Source of the DNA: a bacterium | GTDB lineage: Bacteria > Cyanobacteriota > Vampirovibrionia > Obscuribacterales > Obscuribacteraceae | Reading direction: 5' to 3' | Length of the DNA stretch: 64,000 nucleotides | NCBI GenBank assembly: GCA_018062085.1 | Contig: JAGOSY010000003.1 | Location: 75,215 to 139,214 of the forward strand | Shown here: positions 25,300-35,044 of the stretch, piece after piece | Layout of the letters: each line of letters starts with the position of its first letter | Position numbering within the stretch: the stretch's first letter is position 1 | Translations under genes and position numbers: made by a program | Notes under the pieces: model-generated | Seen by the model: only the letters and a program-made list of their open reading frames with translations | What the model was told of the DNA's origin: nothing | The model's database searches: none

Positions 25300-27114
25300 T
25301 TACTTCTGTGCACTATAACGCAGCAAAGCAAAATCACCTTCGCTGTCAGCAGTTTTGATACCGGCCATGTCTTTGAAAAGTGGCATGTTCTTCACTTTCA
25401 CTAAAATATACGCTTGAGGCACTTGCTTAAGCCTGATAGTAAGCAAGTCAAAATTGGTGATGTTTTCCACTTGCTTGCGTGCGTAAAAGGGCACACCGGG
25501 CTTGCGCATATCAAAGACAATAAGTGGGTCAGATGATTGACCTGCAAAATGAGCGAATTTAGGCAGTGGCCCTTCCCATTTATTTGAGAGCACAGGCAAG
25601 ATGTGACCACTATGTACAACCAATAGAAATGCCGTTCCCACTGTCATTATCGTCAAGCCTGCAATCTTCCTACCCAGCTTGAATGCCAGCATGCTGAGCA
25701 AGACAACCACAGCCTGGGCTGAGCCGTAAGCAGAAATCAAAGCAATCAAACCTTCTGGTGCATCACGCAGACGCGCCGCCACTATTGGTGCAACCAAACT
25801 CGCAGCAGCATATACCAGCATCACGACAAGCAGAGGCAAGCCAAGCCTTTTGAAAGCCGATTGGCGACTCAAACAACGCTCAAATTCGCAGCCAACAAGA
25901 ATTGCCAAAGCGGGGAAGGCTGGTAAAGTATAGGGAAGTAACTTCGAAACAGAAGCGCTAAAGAATACAAGTGTAATGGTCGCCCACAAAATACTATAAA
26001 GAGCCAAGCGACCGCTAACATCGAGAGCTTCTATATAGTTGCGCGAACGAGTAAGAAGGACGCGCAGTGAAGGAGGCAGCAATGACATTCCTGGCCCACT
26101 CATTAAGGATGATGATGCTGACGTATCAGAACCTGAAGTAAATCCAGACTCAAATCCAGACCCAGCGCTACTCATGCCTCGTAACGCACTAAAATAAGCA
26201 GCCAACGCGGCAACTATTGCTTGAGGCACATAGACTGTCCAAGGGAAAAAGCCACCAAGCATGGCGAGCAGATGATAGTAAACCGGCTGTTTATGAGCAT
26301 CGACAACAGCAGTGAAGCGTTGAAAGTTTTCCCGAATGATAAATTCTTGAAAATAAGCACCTTTGGTAATATAGATTTCCGTGACAAACCAGGGCAGGGC
26401 AATGACTGCAACAATCAAGGCGCCAACTAAGGGCTGATAAGACCTAAAAGCAGACCAGAGATCGCCTTTTATTGTGTGCCAAGCTAACAAGATGGCCACT
26501 GGTAAGACTAGGCCAACCGGGCCTTTGGTCATCACAGCCAGGCCAATCAAGACATAGCCAAGATAAAGGGCGCCCCTTCTTTTGAAATTTGACTGACTAG
26601 CATGAAAGAAAGCCAACTGGGTGCCGGCACCAAAGAGCGAAAGCGGCATATCGGTAATCGCTTCGCGGGCGGTAAAAACGAACAAGGGCGCACTAGCCAA
26701 AGTCAGTGAGCCAAATATGGCAGCCCTCAGAGATATGTAGCGCACCATTGTTAGATACGTGATCGCTACCAGCACAACAGCACAGGCCGCTCCGAAGAAG
26801 CGGGCGGCAAATTCGTTCACCCCAAATATCTGATAACAACCGGCCATAGCCCATATGCACAGAGGTGGTTTAGTAAAACGCACGACATAGTTGAGTAAAG
26901 TGGTGATGTACTCGCCTGTGACAATCATTTCACGCGCTGGCTCGGCATATAGTGCTTCGTCAGGGTTAAAGAGAGGCAGATTGCCTAGACCATTGAAATA
27001 GACGAAGGCCGAAATCGCTGTCACAGCAATTAGACCCAGCAATACACCAGGGCTGAGCGCCGGCCGGGCCTGGTGCTGCTCGTTTGATTTTTCTACTTGA
27101 ATATCAGATGCCAT
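25300..27114 (-). CDS. ArnT-like glycosyltransferase (GT39/PMT_2)
   Basis: A 604-aa inner-membrane enzyme with about 12 helices that transfers a sugar from a polyprenyl-phosphate donor to lipid A or another envelope acceptor. The N-terminal periplasmic loop carries the family signature (LPLFNPDEALYAEPAREM; catalytic-type Asp-Glu) and FTKPPLCIWAMAGCYQIFG. The long third loop and the C-terminal soluble tail are as in ArnT. The start at ATG 27114 has AAAGAG upstream and places residue 1 before a short cytoplasmic tail; the longer frame to 27216 adds unlikely sequence. An unusual Ser/Gly-rich cytoplasmic insert lies around residue 350. The acceptor cannot be inferred. Confidence 0.85.
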   Translation of the reverse strand: MASDIQVEKSNEQHQARPALSPGVLLGLIAVTAISAFVYFNGLGNLPLFNPDEALYAEPAREMIVTGEYITTLLNYVVRFTKPPLCIWAMAGCYQIFGVNEFAARFFGAACAVVLVAITYLTMVRYISLRAAIFGSLTLASAPLFVFTAREAITDMPLSLFGAGTQLAFFHASQSNFKRRGALYLGYVLIGLAVMTKGPVGLVLPVAILLAWHTIKGDLWSAFRSYQPLVGALIVAVIALPWFVTEIYITKGAYFQEFIIRENFQRFTAVVDAHKQPVYYHLLAMLGGFFPWTVYVPQAIVAALAAYFSALRGMSSAGSGFESGFTSGSDTSASSSLMSGPGMSLLPPSLRVLLTRSRNYIEALDVSGRLALYSILWATITLVFFSASVSKLLPYTLPAFPALAILVGCEFERCLSRQSAFKRLGLPLLVVMLVYAAASLVAPIVAARLRDAPEGLIALISAYGSAQAVVVLLSMLAFKLGRKIAGLTIMTVGTAFLLVVHSGHILPVLSNKWEGPLPKFAHFAGQSSDPLIVFDMRKPGVPFYARKQVENITNFDLLTIRLKQVPQAYILVKVKNMPLFKDMAGIKTADSEGDFALLRYSAQK

Positions 27115-27388
27115 ATATCTCTTTGGTTCAACTAGAAGCATTATAGTTACAGGCTGCGCTTGACAATTTAAAGCGTAAAGAGACAACTCCCCGGAAAGCC
27201 GCTGGGACACGCTCATATTAAGAAGAACGTTAACTATGCTTACTAATCAAACAGCAGCCCCAAGAATATGTGAAGCTATGGTAATGTCAGATGCTTGTTC
27301 CCTTACGGGCTCTAGCATTCAGATCGAAAATCGTCCTAACTAACGCTAACCAACGTTTAGAAAAAAGATTACAAAGAAGGTCAAATCA

Positions 27389-28576
27389 ATGGAAGTTTCT
27401 CACAGGCTCAAATCTATTCCTCCTTATGTCTTTGCCGAGATGGACAAAAAGCGCCTCGCTGCTATTGCATCTGGAGTCGACGTAATCAATTTGGGTATTG
27501 GTGATCCTGACCAGCCAACACCGCGACACATTGTCGATGCCATGCACGAAGCGCTAGAGAAGCCGATTAACCATCACTATCCACCCTTCGGCGGCACCAA
27601 AGAATACAAAACTGCGGCCTGCGCCTGGATGAAAAAGCGCTTTGGTGTTGACATTGATCCTGCCAGCGAAATCACTTCGATGATCGGCACCAAAGAAGGC
27701 TTGCATAACACCATTATGGCCTTCGTCGACAAGGGCGATATCAATATTATTCCAGACCCAGCCTATCCTGTTTATCGCACATCAACGATTTTGGCTGGTG
27801 GCGAGCCATACTTCATGCCGCTTACACCAGAAAATAATTTCATTCCTGATTTGGATGCGATACCAGAAGCGGTGCTAAAGAAAGCCAAGCTTTTGATGTT
27901 CAACTATCCCAATAACCCTACGGGCGCAGTTGCCGACTTGGCCTTCTTCGAGAAAGCTGTAGCCTTCTGCAAAAAGCACAATATCTTACTTTGCCATGAC
28001 CAAGCATATTCTGAGATGACTTATGACGGATTCAAAGCTCCGTCTATTCTGCAAGTGAAAGGCGCCAAAGATATTGCCATTGAACTGCATTCTTTGTCTA
28101 AGAGCTACAACATGACCGGCTGGAGAATTGGATTTGCTGTCGGTAATGCTGAAGCAATTGCAGCCATTGCCAAAATCAAATCAAATATCGACACCGATAT
28201 CTTCAGAGCCATTCAATTTGCAGCCATCGCTGGATTTGAAGGGCCAACCGATCATATCCAATTCTGCAATAGTCTCTATGTTGAAAGACGCGATTTGGCC
28301 GTAGAGCGACTAAATCAGCTTGGCTGGAACCTCAAGCCAATCAAAGGCACATTCTATATTTGGCTGCCTACACCGGCTGGAATGTCGTCATCAGATTTCA
28401 GTACTGTTATGCTAGAGAAAGCTGGTATCGTGGTTCCACCAGGCACTGCATATGGCCCTCACGGAGAAGGGTTCGTGCGCATTGCCCTTAGTGTAGACAA
28501 GGTTCGCCTTGCCGAAGCTTTCGATAGAATGGCTAAACACTCAATCACTTACGACATGGCTAAATCCACGGTTTGA
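27389..28576 (+). CDS. dapL: LL-diaminopimelate aminotransferase
   Basis: A 395-aa PLP enzyme that converts tetrahydrodipicolinate directly to LL-diaminopimelate using glutamate, for lysine and peptidoglycan. It is a fold-type I class I/II aminotransferase with NLGIGDPDQPTP at the N-terminus, the YPPFGGTKEY segment, FNYPNNPTGAV and the PLP-binding lysine K238 in SLSKSYNMTGWRIGF. These features fit the DapL group better than a generic AspC, though related aminotransferases of the same clade cannot be fully excluded. AAGAAGGTC precedes the ATG. DapL use is typical of the cyanobacterial/melainabacterial lineage, chlamydiae and some others. Confidence 0.85.
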   Translation: MEVSHRLKSIPPYVFAEMDKKRLAAIASGVDVINLGIGDPDQPTPRHIVDAMHEALEKPINHHYPPFGGTKEYKTAACAWMKKRFGVDIDPASEITSMIGTKEGLHNTIMAFVDKGDINIIPDPAYPVYRTSTILAGGEPYFMPLTPENNFIPDLDAIPEAVLKKAKLLMFNYPNNPTGAVADLAFFEKAVAFCKKHNILLCHDQAYSEMTYDGFKAPSILQVKGAKDIAIELHSLSKSYNMTGWRIGFAVGNAEAIAAIAKIKSNIDTDIFRAIQFAAIAGFEGPTDHIQFCNSLYVERRDLAVERLNQLGWNLKPIKGTFYIWLPTPAGMSSSDFSTVMLEKAGIVVPPGTAYGPHGEGFVRIALSVDKVRLAEAFDRMAKHSITYDMAKSTV

Positions 28577-28598
28577 ACGTAGGCACCTCCCTTCATTA

Positions 28599-30212
28599 AT
28601 GCACAAAGAAAAGCACTACGCAGCGAAATCAATTCAAATATTGCCTGGCAATCCAACAGCCACGGCGATTCACCAGATACTTACATGGGCTCTGGAGAAT
28701 CTCGACAAGCAAGTTGAAGTGATTTGGCCGTCTGCTACAAAAGGGTCCGAATACAAGCTCACCGCCCATGCTGATCCCATGGGCGGTGATCCGCAATGGA
28801 AATTGATTGCATCGAACGCTGGCCAAGGCTCTCTTTTGTGGGAATTTACCAGTTGCGATTCGCTACTGGTCTTTAACCGCATCGAGGCGTCGCTCAACGA
28901 TCGCGAAGGCAATCAACACTCGACCACACAGGCTGCCACCCAAGAAGAACAGGCCGAAGAGAAAGCATTCTTCTATATTCCAGAAGCCCTGACTAAACAA
29001 AGAGCAACTATCCCGATACCGCTGGTGGGCGGAGACAATTCGCTCAACCGCTCCTCAGGTACTGTTCTGAACGGTGACTTAGCTTTTGTGCAAATAGGGG
29101 CACTGCTGCAGTCTATTGCTCTGGCAAAAATGACTGGGCGTCTAGAAATACAAAGCGAGCTAGGCGCTGCCGAAGTATTTTTCATTGATGGCCAGCCCAT
29201 TCATGCCACTAGCCCAGCAGCCAAAGGCCCTGAGTGCATCTATGAGTTAATCACCTGGAAGGACGGCCGCTTCTTCTTCCAGCCCAAAGTAATGACCAAG
29301 CACAAGACAATTAGCGACCCACTTGATTCGCTGATTATTCAAGGTGCTCAGATTTTTGACAAACAGAATTTCCTCAAAAACAGTGGCTTCAAAATTGATG
29401 CGGTGATGGTAAAGACCCAGCGCATTGTTGACGAAGCAGATCTGCGCAAATTATTAAAACCAGCGATACCAGTAGATTTCGTTGCCCAAAGACGTTTTTA
29501 CGATGCAATTGACGATCGCCTAAGCACCGAAGAAATCGTCGCCAAACTAGGCTATGCCAGAAGTTTGTGGGTGCCTATTGTTTGCAACATGCTCAGCTGC
29601 GGTCTGGCTGCTTTTACTAAACCAGCCAAGAAAGGTAATTCTAGCCTGCCTACCCTAGAGCCCAAGACCGTTGATAGCGCCGCCATCCAATCGGTGATTA
29701 TGCAATTGCGCCGCGGCGATACCGGCATGTTCAACTTCCCTGCTTTCCTCTATTTCTTAGAGCAAGAGTATTTCAGGGGGCACCGCTCTGGCAGCCCTAT
29801 TTCGGTCATCGTTTTTGAAATGCGCGTCAAAAGCGGCCCCAATGGCTCAATTCGCGAACCTCTACCAATCGGGGCCTTGCGCGAAGCTGTGTTGCGCATA
29901 TCGCAAGCAAAGCGCCACAACGACCTTCTCGCTCACTACGAGGCTTTCGACTACGCTCTACTTTGCCCAGACACCAAGGGTGAAGGCGCCCGCGTATTCG
30001 CCAAGCGCCTGATGGTATCACTAATGAAGTCACCCCTCTCTACAGGTGTGGACGAACGCACTCTATCGCTGTCATTTGGTGCGGCTTGCGTACCCGAAGA
30101 TTTTCTTGAACTAGGTCTTTTGCTGTCTGCAGCTGAAGCGGCTAAAGGCCATTCGCTCAGTAGCGAAGAACCAGTTGTGCTCTATCGTGACCTCCTACCA
30201 AAAGCCACGTAG
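28599..30212 (+). CDS. DUF4388 protein with degenerate GGDEF-like domain
   Basis: A 537-aa protein from ATG 28599. Residues about 10-120 form an N-terminal module that echoes the one at 2511 (WPSATKGSEYKLTAHADPMG; LLWEFTSCDSLLVFNRI versus IEMPWPDSPYKTFI). DUF4388 spans about 150-255 (GDLAFVQIGALLQSIALAKMTG; GAAEVFFIDGQPIHATSPA). The C-terminal 170 residues have the layout of a GGDEF domain (FPAFLYFLEQEYFRGHRSGS; SVIVFEMR; LSLSFGAACVPEDF), but the signature position reads EAFDY, so no cyclase activity is expected. Probably a regulatory or c-di-GMP-responsive scaffold. It follows dapL by 22 bases. Confidence 0.75.
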   Translation: MHKEKHYAAKSIQILPGNPTATAIHQILTWALENLDKQVEVIWPSATKGSEYKLTAHADPMGGDPQWKLIASNAGQGSLLWEFTSCDSLLVFNRIEASLNDREGNQHSTTQAATQEEQAEEKAFFYIPEALTKQRATIPIPLVGGDNSLNRSSGTVLNGDLAFVQIGALLQSIALAKMTGRLEIQSELGAAEVFFIDGQPIHATSPAAKGPECIYELITWKDGRFFFQPKVMTKHKTISDPLDSLIIQGAQIFDKQNFLKNSGFKIDAVMVKTQRIVDEADLRKLLKPAIPVDFVAQRRFYDAIDDRLSTEEIVAKLGYARSLWVPIVCNMLSCGLAAFTKPAKKGNSSLPTLEPKTVDSAAIQSVIMQLRRGDTGMFNFPAFLYFLEQEYFRGHRSGSPISVIVFEMRVKSGPNGSIREPLPIGALREAVLRISQAKRHNDLLAHYEAFDYALLCPDTKGEGARVFAKRLMVSLMKSPLSTGVDERTLSLSFGAACVPEDFLELGLLLSAAEAAKGHSLSSEEPVVLYRDLLPKAT

Positions 30213-32859
30213 TGTGCCTTGTACTGCCGCCATTTCAGCAACCGAGCTCACGCACAAGCTGGCACTAAGGCGAGCACGTGCCACTTTAGGCAAATGGCTA
30301 AAGAAGAGCGCAGTTAGTCGCAATGATAGGCTCTTAGCAATAATAATGGCTACTGGAGCCATCGAAGTACTGAGTCAAGCGCATCCAAATAGCAAAGAGA
30401 AGAACGATGGTTTAGACACCTATCAATTCTTGCTAGATAAACTCAATAACGATTTAGCAATCTCAAAACTAGACTCAGACATTAGTGCAAGCACTCACCA
30501 TTCTCTTTCAAAGCTTTTTAGAGGCCCTGAGTATCAGATTCTATTCGCTTCTGTTCACGGCCTAAGTGATCTATTCGAAGTTTACTGTATCAACCAACGC
30601 AAGCTGGCTACAGCCAATGTGCAGCAAGCAGACAAAAGCACCACCACCAGCGATCAAGCTTCATTTTCTCAAATATATACACCACCGCTAGTGGTGCACT
30701 CTATAATTGAATGCCTTCTGCAACCCCTACTCGATAGAGCTGACTCAATAGAGGCAATCAAAGCAATATCAATGCTCGACCCCTGTTGCGGCACTGGGAA
30801 CTTTCTAACAGCCGCAGCAAGTGCCTTCTATAAAACCTATGAGCAGTTCGATCTGCCGCAAGCTGAAATTTGGCGTTTGATACTTGAGCACAATATTTTT
30901 GGCCTTGATATTGATGCACGTGCCCTAGTAATTGCTGAGTTTGCATTGACAGTAAGCCTGATGACACTCAGCTGCGGTAATTTCAATGGCAGAAGAAACA
31001 GTCCAAGTAAAATTAGCTGTCTTCACAACACTTACGACGTTGCCGAAGCAGCACTAGGCTCGCTATCGCCTAAGTGGAAAAGAACCGCTGGGCATCCACT
31101 AAACCGCAAATATACAGTAGTGGTGACCAACCCGCCCTATCTTGGTCGCAAGCTTATAGACCGCGCTCTAAAACAAAAATTGAAGAAATACTATCCAGAG
31201 TGTGCCAGCGATCTCAGCCAAATCTTTCTCTGGAAGGCCCTAGATCTAGCAACAGACGGCGGCGGTATTGGCTTTTTGACCCAAAGCTCTTTCATGCACT
31301 TGCCTAGCTCTTTGGCCTTAAGAAAGCGCATCTTAGAAGAAGCACAAATCAATTTAGTAATCGAACTGGGAGATGGTGTCTTTCCCCTTCTAGCAGGGTC
31401 AAAAGCAGACAGTAGCATTATCATTTTAACCAAGCATAAAGCAAAAGCAGATGAACCTGCATACTACCTCGATCTGCGCCAGGCAAACGAAAGTGATGTG
31501 AAGGCAAAAACAAAAGAGCGAAGAAATGGCCATCTTAATCAGCTAAGCCAATTGAAGCATCTCGCTAAATACAGCAAAAGCCATGGTGAACTTAGCCTCA
31601 GCTCTGACCTAGCTTTTAATTTCAAACGACCAAGGGCGCTATTCTTAGTACAAGCGAGAGACAACCAGGCCCTCGCCAGCAAAGCTGACTTCAAGCAAGG
31701 CCTAGCGACATCGAGCAATGAAAGATTTTTGCGCTATGCCTGGGAAGTTGAAGAAGACGACAGAAGCTATGTACCCTATGCCAAAGGTGGCGGATCAGAG
31801 CGCTGGTGGCGTACTATTTCTAGCAAAGTACGCTGGGGTGAAAACGGAGAGGAAATCAAATCGGCAGTGGCCGAGGCCTACCCTTACCTCAAGGGCCAAG
31901 TGCACTGGGTGGTTAAGAATGAAAGTTATTATTTCAAACCTGGTCTCACATTTTCATTCGTCAACAAGCATCGGCTGAGCGTGCGCCGACTGCCCCCTGG
32001 GGCAATTTTTGATGTTGGTGGCTCTGCCATATTTAGCCATGAATCTGGGCAAGAAAATCTCCTTCTAGCCTATCTCAATTCTGGTTTCGTTAGCGCACTG
32101 GCTCACGACTTAAACCCAACCATCAACTTTCAAATTGGTGATTTAAAACGCCTGCCTCTGCTGCAATTCGCTAGCCCCTTGGCACAAAATTTGGCCACTT
32201 TAGCCAGCGATGCCGTCGACTTAAAGCAAGAACTAGAACCGCTAATCTCTCCGCAAGCAGCTCTTCTAGCCCCAAGCATAAAGTACACGAGTCTTTCGCA
32301 AGAAGGATTTGAAAGCCATTTGCGAGCAGTAAACAATTATCAACACAAATTGCTTGCCATCGAAGAAGAAATCGATAGCCTGGTGTTGGCAGCGGCCCAG
32401 AGTCACTTTGCCCTCGATGCAAAAGACCAACTAGAAATTTCCCTCTGGGTAGAAGAGCGCGCAAAAGCAGACACTTCAGCAGCAGCTGCCATAAAAATTA
32501 CTAGCAAAAACTTCTTTGAGAACCAACTCGCTCAAGCTTTTGCCAACCGTCTTTGGCGTAGCAAAGACCAGCTCGACCTATGTAAGCGCATCACATCTGG
32601 CGACGTCAGCAATTTCCTCAAAAACAACAGCAGAACAGAACTAGACCTAGAAGTAGAACTCGACCCAAATTTCGTTAACCAATTTACTGAAGGCGATCTC
32701 AATAGATATTTTAGCGGTCGCTTCAATCAAGTAATGCACGAACAATTTGGCGGGCAGCCACCGGTTCTATCTGTTAACAGCGCCGTGCAAGCGACTCTTC
32801 CGCTGGCAAAGGCAAGTAAATGCAGACCAGCAGACTTATATCGCTCACTTCTAGACTAA
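30175..32859 (+). CDS. PglX/type IIG-like adenine-specific DNA methyltransferase
   Basis: An 894-aa putative N6-adenine methyltransferase. Motif X-like FSQIYTPPLVVHSII is followed by the SAM-binding motif DPCCGTGNF at about 202 and catalytic NPPY at 319. The downstream recognition region resembles BREX PglX and TaqI-type specificity domains (GGSERWWRTISSKVRW; FDVGGSAIFSHESG; LAYLNSGF; LNPTINFQIGDLKRLP). It is shorter than typical PglX (about 1200 aa), with no obvious PD-ExK nuclease motif at the N-terminus and no BREX or restriction genes beside it. The start is uncertain: TTG 30175, GTG 30187 (both overlapping the previous gene) or GTG 30214 just after its stop. Probably a solitary methylase or the remnant of a defence system. 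Confidence 0.8.
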   Translation: MCSIVTSYQKPRSVPCTAAISATELTHKLALRRARATLGKWLKKSAVSRNDRLLAIIMATGAIEVLSQAHPNSKEKNDGLDTYQFLLDKLNNDLAISKLDSDISASTHHSLSKLFRGPEYQILFASVHGLSDLFEVYCINQRKLATANVQQADKSTTTSDQASFSQIYTPPLVVHSIIECLLQPLLDRADSIEAIKAISMLDPCCGTGNFLTAAASAFYKTYEQFDLPQAEIWRLILEHNIFGLDIDARALVIAEFALTVSLMTLSCGNFNGRRNSPSKISCLHNTYDVAEAALGSLSPKWKRTAGHPLNRKYTVVVTNPPYLGRKLIDRALKQKLKKYYPECASDLSQIFLWKALDLATDGGGIGFLTQSSFMHLPSSLALRKRILEEAQINLVIELGDGVFPLLAGSKADSSIIILTKHKAKADEPAYYLDLRQANESDVKAKTKERRNGHLNQLSQLKHLAKYSKSHGELSLSSDLAFNFKRPRALFLVQARDNQALASKADFKQGLATSSNERFLRYAWEVEEDDRSYVPYAKGGGSERWWRTISSKVRWGENGEEIKSAVAEAYPYLKGQVHWVVKNESYYFKPGLTFSFVNKHRLSVRRLPPGAIFDVGGSAIFSHESGQENLLLAYLNSGFVSALAHDLNPTINFQIGDLKRLPLLQFASPLAQNLATLASDAVDLKQELEPLISPQAALLAPSIKYTSLSQEGFESHLRAVNNYQHKLLAIEEEIDSLVLAAAQSHFALDAKDQLEISLWVEERAKADTSAAAAIKITSKNFFENQLAQAFANRLWRSKDQLDLCKRITSGDVSNFLKNNSRTELDLEVELDPNFVNQFTEGDLNRYFSGRFNQVMHEQFGGQPPVLSVNSAVQATLPLAKASKCRPADLYRSLLD

Positions 32860-32901
32860 ATTTAGCCCTATTGCTGACCTAAATCTGTTACTGGCCCATA
32901 C

Positions 32902-33582
32902 TTACTGCTGAACTGTCTCATAGTCGTTCTTAGTCCAACTGTAGCCACCTTTTACGTTGGTATCGGCGATATAGTCTGCTTCAAACGAAACCTGTGGTCT
33001 CTTTGAGCCCGCAGGAAAAGATAGACCAGGATTGTTATCAAGGCTATTAACGACATCAAGCAAAGTACTATCGAAGCGCCGATTGCCAGAAGGTGAGGTA
33101 AGCTGAGCAATAACATGATGATCGCGAGTAACAGTAACTCGCATCGTGGCACGACCTCTAATTAAAGCCACTTCTTGCCAGCGGGCATAAATTTCAGACG
33201 AAAGCTGTTTGTGCCATGCCTCCCAAGCCAGTGTCATTTGCTTAGAGCTGCGCTCAGCACCAATATCAAAGCGATTGTTCTGGGCTTGAGCAGAAGCACT
33301 AAGTGGCCCTGCTGGCAAAGCAGCAAAGGCAGTGCGATCAATCAAGCCACTACCTTGCACGCCACCAGCAATTGTGCTTTTGCGCGGCGGGGCAACGGGA
33401 ACAGCGTCGGCTGTTGAAAGGGTCGGAGCGGCATTACCACCGGGCCTTGTCAATCGCGTTGTACCATTTTCCAGGCGAACGCCACCCTTTAAAACCGCAC
33501 CGGTGCCAGCAGCCTGAGCCTGTGAAGTGAGGGAAATCAGCAGAGAAAAAATTACGGCTGTGCTTACTAATTTGCTTTTCAT
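32902..33582 (-). CDS. Exported TonB-C-like protein
   Basis: A 226-aa protein from ATG 33582, preceded by GAGAAC. It has a signal peptide (MKSKLVSTAVIFSLLISLTS ... AQA). The central 100 residues are low in order. The C-terminal domain (WHKQLSSEIYARWQEVAL; ATMRVTVTRDHHVIAQLTSPSG; LLDVVNSLDNNPGLSFPAGS) has the layout of a TonB C-terminal domain, as used in proteins that contact outer-membrane or peptidoglycan partners. There is no TonB-type Pro-rich transmembrane anchor and no ExbB/ExbD nearby. It starts 22 bases after the stop of the TPR/glycine-zipper gene on the same strand, so the two are likely an operon. Confidence 0.7.
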   Translation of the reverse strand: MKSKLVSTAVIFSLLISLTSQAQAAGTGAVLKGGVRLENGTTRLTRPGGNAAPTLSTADAVPVAPPRKSTIAGGVQGSGLIDRTAFAALPAGPLSASAQAQNNRFDIGAERSSKQMTLAWEAWHKQLSSEIYARWQEVALIRGRATMRVTVTRDHHVIAQLTSPSGNRRFDSTLLDVVNSLDNNPGLSFPAGSKRPQVSFEADYIADTNVKGGYSWTKNDYETVQQ

Positions 33583-33604
33583 TGCTTTGTTCTCGTGTAT
33601 TTCA

Positions 33605-35044
33605 TTACTTACCACTAGCAAAACCAAACACTGCACCTAGAACCGCCCCGCGCAAGGCATTGCTTTTTGCACTACTCATTCGAGAACCGTTATTCGCCGA
33701 ACTAAACAAGGCACCAGATAGCGCACCAGCTGCGGCACCAGCCAGACCGTAGCTAGCAGCTCTCTTTAAGCGACTGCTATTTGAGCGAGCAGTGTAAGCC
33801 ATGCCACTCAAGCCGCCACCAGAACCATCCAACTTAGCCGCTTTACTGCCCGCAAAAGGTGTGATTTGACCTTCTGGTTGACTCGCTGTCTGCGAGCTAG
33901 AAAACGGTTGCCCAGAAGTCGGCTTACCAGAAGAAGCAAAGCTATCAGCCGGTAAAGTATTTTTTGATGCAATAGCCCTGTCTATATCGGCTAATGCGCT
34001 ACCAAAAGTAGTGCTGGCAGGATTAAGCGACGAAGCACGAGCCATGTGACTACGAGCGTTGGCAAGGTCACCCTTAGCTCTATAAGCCTGAGCCAGAGCA
34101 AACTGTACATCGCCATCATCGGGTACCTGCGAAGCCACTGAGTTTAACTTGGTCACGGCCGAGTCATAGTTGCCAGCTTTGTAGTCGTTGGAAGCCGAAG
34201 CAACAGCACTCTTTAGCTGGCTCTTTCGAGCGTCATCGATAGCCTTGCTCTGGGCCGGTGCCGCCACTCTCGGTGCACCAGAAAAAGCACTAGAGCTAGA
34301 GCCATAGTTAGAACTAGAGGCCAGATGACTAGAAGCACTATTACTTGACTGCGCCAGTTTGTTCTGAACACTGACAACGGCACTCTGCAAATCAGTATCT
34401 TGTGGATTCAAATTGAGAGCGCTCCGATAATAAGACAGAGCACCATTCAAGTCGTTTTTGCCCTCAGCAATAACGGCCAAATTATAGTAAGCATCACCAT
34501 TGCTTGGATCTTTAGCGAGGATGCCATGAAAAGCACTCTCAGCCTGAGGCACTTTGCCATCTTGATAGAGTTGCATGGCATCGGCCAAGGCACCAGATGA
34601 ATCAACGGCATAGGGCTCTTCACTGTCGTAGCCAGAGCTGGAATTAGAGCTTGAGCCAGAACTAGAACCAGCCGTAGTAAGAGCACTGGACGAACTGGAG
34701 GAGCTATAAGAATTTGAGGGAGTATCTAAAGTGGGAGCCAACGGCGGCAAAAGTGTGCTAGAAGTAGCGGCACCGCTACCATAAGCCAAAGTCTTCTCTA
34801 TGGCAGCTAGACGCTCCGTGGTTGTCCCTTTGCGCGTTATGCCGAATAGCTTCAGTTCGAGGTCTTTCAAACGAGAGTCAAGACTAGCACTAGCTTTGGG
34901 AGCGCCATAGATAACTTCCTCGATATTGTCGAGCTTGGCCACTTCAGGAGACTGCTTTGCAGTTGCAGCTATAGCCATAGGAGCATAAGAACTCAGCAAA
35001 ACAGCTTGAATTATGGCTAGCGTCTTGATTGTCTTTAAATTCAT
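33605..35044 (-). CDS. Exported TPR protein with C-terminal glycine zipper
   Basis: A 479-aa protein from ATG 35044; GAGG lies about nine bases upstream. The signal peptide is MNLKTIKTLAIIQAVLLSSY ... AIA. A short amphipathic segment (LDSRLKDLELKLFGIT) is followed by a strongly Ser-rich linker, then TPR units (AESAFHGILAKDPSNGDAYY; ALSYYRSALNLNPQDTDL), another Ser-rich stretch, and a second TPR group (YDSAVTKLNSVASQVPDDGD; YRAKGDLANARSHMARASSL). The C-terminal 50 residues form a glycine-zipper-like pattern (YGLAGAAAGALSGALF; GAVLGAVFGFASG) that could insert in a membrane. Co-oriented with the TonB-C-like gene. Likely an envelope assembly factor; precise role unknown. Confidence 0.75.
   Translation of the reverse strand: MNLKTIKTLAIIQAVLLSSYAPMAIAATAKQSPEVAKLDNIEEVIYGAPKASASLDSRLKDLELKLFGITRKGTTTERLAAIEKTLAYGSGAATSSTLLPPLAPTLDTPSNSYSSSSSSSALTTAGSSSGSSSNSSSGYDSEEPYAVDSSGALADAMQLYQDGKVPQAESAFHGILAKDPSNGDAYYNLAVIAEGKNDLNGALSYYRSALNLNPQDTDLQSAVVSVQNKLAQSSNSASSHLASSSNYGSSSSAFSGAPRVAAPAQSKAIDDARKSQLKSAVASASNDYKAGNYDSAVTKLNSVASQVPDDGDVQFALAQAYRAKGDLANARSHMARASSLNPASTTFGSALADIDRAIASKNTLPADSFASSGKPTSGQPFSSSQTASQPEGQITPFAGSKAAKLDGSGGGLSGMAYTARSNSSRLKRAASYGLAGAAAGALSGALFSSANNGSRMSSAKSNALRGAVLGAVFGFASGK

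Noticed and set aside
30175..32859. Complete BREX system
   Set aside because: Only a PglX-like protein is present; no BrxC, PglZ, BrxL or other BREX genes lie in the window.
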